From: Candidatus Bathyarchaeota archaeon
Lineage (GTDB): Archaea > Thermoproteota > Bathyarchaeia > TCS64
DNA length: 8,555 nucleotides
Direction of reading: 5' to 3'
NCBI GenBank assembly: GCA_030608725.1
Contig: JAUWDP010000035.1
Location: 1-8,555 of the forward strand
Shown: one piece after another, positions 5,914-8,555 of the stretch
Numbering within the stretch: the stretch's first letter is position 1
Layout: each line of letters starts with the position of its first letter
Position numbers and translations under genes: made by a program
Notes under the pieces: model-generated
The model's input: only the letters and a program-made list of their open reading frames with translations
The model's database searches: none
What the model was told of the DNA's origin: nothing

Positions 5914-5946
5914 AGCATAAACCTGAAGGCAGGATTCCTCCTTGAG

Positions 5947-5954
5947 GCTTTAAC
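5947..5954 (-). promoter_or_regulatory. Possible TATA-like element of the SDR gene
   Basis: The minus strand reads GGTTAAAG here, centred about 37 bases before TTG 5913 and about 32 before the out-of-frame ATG at 5918. The spacing fits the other promoters in the window, but the sequence is a weak TATA match. A purine-rich AAGGAGGAATC on the same strand lies about 20 bases before the TTG, too far for an ordinary SD. Confidence 0.3.
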
Positions 5955-5971
5955 CCTTACCTCTATCTGGC

Positions 5972-5979
5972 AAATATCT
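5972..5979 (+). promoter_or_regulatory. Probable TATA box of the AstE/AspA-like operon
   Basis: AAATATCT is centred about 38 bases before ATG 6014, predicting a leader of roughly ten bases or less. No SD precedes the ATG. It lies back to back with the weaker minus-strand element of the SDR gene, about 25 bases away centre to centre, inside the 100-base divergent region 5914-6013. Confidence 0.5.
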
Positions 5980-6013
5980 TAACCTCGTAGGGGTATGTGT
6001 CTCTGGATTTATT

Positions 6014-7000
6014 ATGTCAGAGAATCTGAAGGTTCAGACTCTTGAGGTTCCAAAGGGGAAGAAGGAGCAGGGGTACCTCAACATCTCTGAGAAACCCGCT
6101 GGCCCCCACAAGATCCCGATGACTCTCGTCAACGGGGCTGGGGACGGTCCCACGGTGGTGATCAACGGGGGTGAGCACGGCTCTGAGTACAACGGACCCG
6201 CCGCGGCCCTCACCGTGATGAAGGAGCTCGACCCCAAGGAGCTGAGCGGGAAGGTCATCATCGTCCCCGTCGTGAACACACTGGCCTTCGAGGCCCGATG
6301 GATGCACGGCAACCCCATCGACTACAGGGACATGACGGGCTGCTACGTCGAAGAGGTACCGAAGGGCGGGAGTGGCGTCCCCAAGATCAGCTATCAGGTC
6401 GCCACCGCCTTCTACAGGGAGGTCCTCACCCAGGGGGACTACCGCCTCAACCTCCACGGCGGCGATCTCGAGGAGGACCTCCTCACCGGCACCATGTACA
6501 GGAGGACCCAGGACGAGGAGAGGTCAGACGAGAACCTCGCCCTCTGCCGGGCCTTCGGGTACGAGTGGATAAGGGAGAGCCTGCCCAGGCCCGGGGCACC
6601 GACGCGGAGGCGCCTCGAGTTCCCCATGACCGTTGGTACGGAGGCCGGGGGCATGGGCCGCTGCCAGAGCGACATCGTCGACGGGGTGGTCAAGGGCATC
6701 TTCAACGTCATGAAGCACCTAGAGATGCTGGAGGGAGAGCCGGATATCCCGGGCAAGGCGAAGGTCTACCAGCCGTACCACCTCTACGCAGAGCACGGGG
6801 GCTTCTTCATCTCCAACGTGAGGTCTGGGGACATGGTGAATGAGGGGAATTTCCTGGGGGTCATCAAGGACCTCTGGGGGAGCACCCTCGAGGAGATCGA
6901 GGTCCCCACCGATGGGGTCATCCACATGGTCACCTCCCCAGCCATTTGGGAGGGCGACGTGGTCTACGAGATCGGGAAGGACATCCGGGAGATCGACTGA
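6014..7000 (+). CDS. AstE/AspA-type zinc deacylase homologue, copy 1 (zinc triad intact)
   Basis: This 328-residue member of the succinylglutamate desuccinylase/aspartoacylase (M14-like) family carries the zinc motif GGEHGSEYNG (52-61), with His55 and Glu58. The third ligand is His148 in LNLHGGDLEE, and the catalytic Glu is Glu210 in GTEAGG. The C-terminal beta-rich domain (about 262-321) ends with the family's VPTDGVIH and WEGDVVYEIG patterns. The family removes acyl groups from N-acyl amino acids or related amides. The substrate-binding Asn-Arg of aspartoacylase (D-L-N-R, human Asn70-Arg71) is not seen: the matching stretch is DYRDMTGCY, with Thr108-Gly109 in its place. The zinc site should work, but substrate recognition must differ or come from a partner. 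One base separates its stop from the ATG of copy 2, so the two are surely cotranscribed. No closer substrate is assigned. Confidence 0.88.
   Translation: MSENLKVQTLEVPKGKKEQGYLNISEKPAGPHKIPMTLVNGAGDGPTVVINGGEHGSEYNGPAAALTVMKELDPKELSGKVIIVPVVNTLAFEARWMHGNPIDYRDMTGCYVEEVPKGGSGVPKISYQVATAFYREVLTQGDYRLNLHGGDLEEDLLTGTMYRRTQDEERSDENLALCRAFGYEWIRESLPRPGAPTRRRLEFPMTVGTEAGGMGRCQSDIVDGVVKGIFNVMKHLEMLEGEPDIPGKAKVYQPYHLYAEHGGFFISNVRSGDMVNEGNFLGVIKDLWGSTLEEIEVPTDGVIHMVTSPAIWEGDVVYEIGKDIREID
6987..6994 (+). promoter_or_regulatory. Shine-Dalgarno-like sequence for AstE/AspA-like copy 2
   Basis: GGGAGATC lies inside the last codons of copy 1, about 7-10 bases before ATG 7002, and resembles the anti-16S consensus GGAGGTGATC with one base missing. 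It supports 7002 as the start over in-frame upstream codons that would overlap copy 1 deeply. Confidence 0.4.
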
Positions 7001-7001
7001 G

Positions 7002-8009
7002 ATGGGTGGATTCAGGCTCTTCGACGTGGAGCCCGGGGAGAAGGCCTTCGGATACGTGGACGTCATCGACAACCTCGCCGTCAGGGCTGAGATGCCCGTG
7101 GGGATCGTCAACGGAATCGAGGAGGGGCCCACCTTCACTGTCACGGGCGGCCTCTACCCGACGGAGTACTGCGGCGTCGAAGCGGCCTCAAGGCTCTACA
7201 GGATGGTGGAGCCTCACAGGTTGAAGGGGCGTTTCATCTCGGTCCCCGTGGTGAACATGCCGGTCTTCCAGTTCAGGACCCCCTGGCTCAACCTCAGGTC
7301 CTCCATTACCCCCATGGACGGGGGAAACATCAATAGCAGGTTCCCGGGGGACCCCGAGGGGAGGCTCACCAGTAGGATCGCCTACACCCTGTTCGAGATC
7401 ATCAAGGAGTCCAAGTACCACATCGACTTCAGGGGCGGGGACCTCCCCGAGTCCCACCTCGACCACACAATCTACCTCAGGCTGGGGGAACCCATCGACG
7501 AGACGTGCGAGACCCTCGCGAAGGTCTTCGGCCTGGAGTACGTCCTTCCGGGGACACCTGACATCGGCCACGTGAGCCCCGGCACACTCATCAACGAGGC
7601 GGTGAACGCCGGTGTCGCCTCAATCATCAGCGAGGCGGGTCTCGGCTACAGAACCCAGCCACTCGAGGAGTACGTCATGGCCCACGTCGAGGGCACCTTG
7701 AACTGCATGAGGCACTTCGGGATGATGGAGGGAGAGGTGAAGAGGCCGAGGGAGCAGAAGTTCCTCGACATGGAGTGGCAGGGGGTCTCCACCCCTGTGG
7801 CTGGAGTCTTCACGGCTCTTGCGGACCACAACGACATCCTGGAGGAGGGGCAGCTCATCGGGAGGATCACAGACCTGGACGGCTCAACCCTCGCCGAGGT
7901 CCACTCCCCCGTGGACGGCATCGTGCACACCATGTACGTCAGGAGGGTCGTCTATCCGGGCGACAGGCTCTTCACGCTGCTGAAGATCGACGAGCCCACC
8001 GGCTGGTGA
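7002..8009 (+). CDS. AstE/AspA-type deacylase homologue, copy 2 (zinc histidines replaced; probable pseudoenzyme)
   Basis: The 335-residue paralogue of the preceding gene has the same domain order and the C-terminal SPVDGIVHTM...VVYPGDRLFTL pattern. The first zinc motif reads GGLYPTEYCG (49-58): Tyr52 replaces the ligand His, while Glu55 is kept. The third ligand is also gone: IDFRGGDLPE has Arg144 (codon AGG, 7431-7433) where LHGGDLEE of copy 1 has His. Glu211 (SEAGLG) is kept. It also retains DGGNINSRFPGD (106-117), close to the family's D-x-x-N-L-N-R-x-FPG substrate motif that copy 1 lacks, with Asn111 kept, Ser112 for the Arg, and Arg113 next to it. The frame is intact and full length, so it is not a decayed gene. 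A non-catalytic partner or regulatory subunit of copy 1 is the simplest reading, which is inferred. It starts one base after the copy 1 stop. Confidence 0.87.
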   Translation: MGGFRLFDVEPGEKAFGYVDVIDNLAVRAEMPVGIVNGIEEGPTFTVTGGLYPTEYCGVEAASRLYRMVEPHRLKGRFISVPVVNMPVFQFRTPWLNLRSSITPMDGGNINSRFPGDPEGRLTSRIAYTLFEIIKESKYHIDFRGGDLPESHLDHTIYLRLGEPIDETCETLAKVFGLEYVLPGTPDIGHVSPGTLINEAVNAGVASIISEAGLGYRTQPLEEYVMAHVEGTLNCMRHFGMMEGEVKRPREQKFLDMEWQGVSTPVAGVFTALADHNDILEEGQLIGRITDLDGSTLAEVHSPVDGIVHTMYVRRVVYPGDRLFTLLKIDEPTGW

Positions 8010-8035
8010 CCTCCGGGGAACAGGTCGCGTTCGGG

Positions 8036-8555
8036 CTACAGGGAGTTGAGGAACTCCTCGATCTCGGGGAGCTCGATGCCAGTCCGCTGCCTGAACAGCC
8101 CGTAGACCTTGCGGAAGTGTCCCGCGCTCTCCCTCATCATCTCCTCGGCCCCAGGGCGCATCCCCAGCTGCTCAGCCCCCAGGCTCATAGATGCGGCAAC
8201 GGAGAGGAGCCTCCTCGCGCTGGCGATGACGTCGAAGAACTTGATGTCCCTCGTCTCCTTCCCCGAGACCCTCTCATACCTCTCGAGGATGATGTCCCTG
8301 ACATCCTGGGGGCCGTAGGTGCTCATCAGGAGCACCGTCCAGGCGAGGTCCGCCCTGTAGTCCCCCGGCGCAGCCTGGGTCCAGTCGAGGACCACCAGCC
8401 TCCCGTCGTCCCTCACCATGACGTTCTGGGTGTGATAGTCCATGTGGATCACCGAGAGCCCCTCCGGGGCGACCCCGTCCCTGTGGGCCTCGATCCATTC
8501 GACCACGGGCTGGAGCCAGCCGACACCGAGGTCACGAATGAATCTGTCCGCCGTC
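8036..8555 (-). CDS. APH/choline-kinase-fold phosphotransferase, C-terminal part (5' partial)
   Basis: Read on the minus strand, the frame stays open to the window edge (first full codon ends at 8554), so the start and N-terminal lobe lie outside; about 172 residues are visible. GTG 8506 is therefore an internal codon rather than a trustworthy start. VIHMDYHTQNVMV is the catalytic loop (H-x-D-x-x-x-x-N) of aminoglycoside phosphotransferase-like kinases, and VVLDWTQAAPGDYRADLAW supplies the metal-binding Asp and the following D-x-A segment typical of PF01636. A helical C-terminus follows. The family phosphorylates small molecules with hydroxyl groups, such as aminoglycosides, choline, homoserine or sugars; the substrate here is not evident. 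All visible catalytic residues are present. It converges with AstE/AspA-like copy 2 with a 26-base gap. Confidence 0.85.
   Translation of the reverse strand, partial: TADRFIRDLGVGWLQPVVEWIEAHRDGVAPEGLSVIHMDYHTQNVMVRDDGRLVVLDWTQAAPGDYRADLAWTVLLMSTYGPQDVRDIILERYERVSGKETRDIKFFDVIASARRLLSVAASMSLGAEQLGMRPGAEEMMRESAGHFRKVYGLFRQRTGIELPEIEEFLNSL

Noticed and set aside
5950..5984. Direct repeat TTAACC at 5950-5955 and 5979-5984 in the divergent SDR/AstE-AspA region
   Set aside because: It is only six bases and AT-rich within a promoter region; without conservation data it is not distinguishable from chance or TATA-related sequence.
6840..7001. Upstream extension of AstE/AspA-like copy 2 into copy 1
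   Set aside because: The 54 extra residues are Ser/Arg/Pro-rich shadow translation of copy 1 in another frame; ATG 7002 has an SD-like sequence and the domain begins right after it.
8504..8506. GTG 8506 as the start of the kinase-like gene
   Set aside because: The frame remains open upstream to the window edge, and the missing N-terminal lobe is needed for an APH-fold kinase, so the gene is cut by the window rather than starting here.
1..8555. Search for CRISPR, tRNA/rRNA, insertion sequences or att-like repeats
   Set aside because: No spaced identical repeats, tRNA-like folds, transposase motifs or terminal repeats were seen; almost all bases lie in protein-coding genes.

Overview
The window looks like archaeal chromosomal DNA. 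It is GC-rich, with heavy AGG arginine use. It encodes a FilR1/DUF1724-type winged-helix regulator, a family known mainly from archaea. The first genes of several transcription units have a TATA-like box centred about 33-38 bases before the start codon and no Shine-Dalgarno (SD) sequence, as expected for leaderless or near-leaderless archaeal transcripts. The two second-in-operon genes instead have purine-rich SD-like sequences. An uncultured Thermoproteota/TACK-type lineage is plausible, but lineage cannot be fixed from this sequence alone. There is no RNA gene, CRISPR array, transposon or gene-free stretch over 300 bases.

Layout, left to right: (1) the C-terminal half of an S9 prolyl-oligopeptidase-family peptidase (+, cut by the window edge); (2) a small VOC/glyoxalase-fold protein (+); (3) a FilR1-type transcription regulator (+); (4) a stand-alone FAD/NAD(P)H reductase module of the FNR superfamily (-), convergent with gene 3; (5, 6) a two-gene + operon of an M20-like peptidase homologue lacking several metal ligands and a DUF362 protein, divergent from gene 4; (7) a short-chain dehydrogenase (-), convergent with gene 6; (8, 9) a two-gene + operon of tandem AstE/AspA-type deacylase homologues, divergent from gene 7; (10) the C-terminal half of an APH/choline-kinase-fold protein (-, cut by the window edge).

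The window is rich in amide/peptide hydrolase folds (S9, M20, two AstE/AspA) mixed with redox proteins (FNR, SDR) and a small-molecule kinase-like protein. This suggests peptide, N-acyl amino acid or related amide metabolism, but no complete named pathway can be assigned. The most striking signal is that two of the metallohydrolase homologues seem to have lost their zinc sites. In the tandem AstE/AspA pair the losses are complementary: the first copy keeps the zinc triad but lacks the Asn-Arg substrate motif, while the second keeps an NxNSRFPG-like motif but has Tyr and Arg where the two zinc histidines belong. The M20-like protein independently lacks at least three of five expected metal ligands. 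Both divergent intergenic regions hold back-to-back TATA-like boxes, and the one at 2678-2783 also holds two clean inverted repeats placed like operators.
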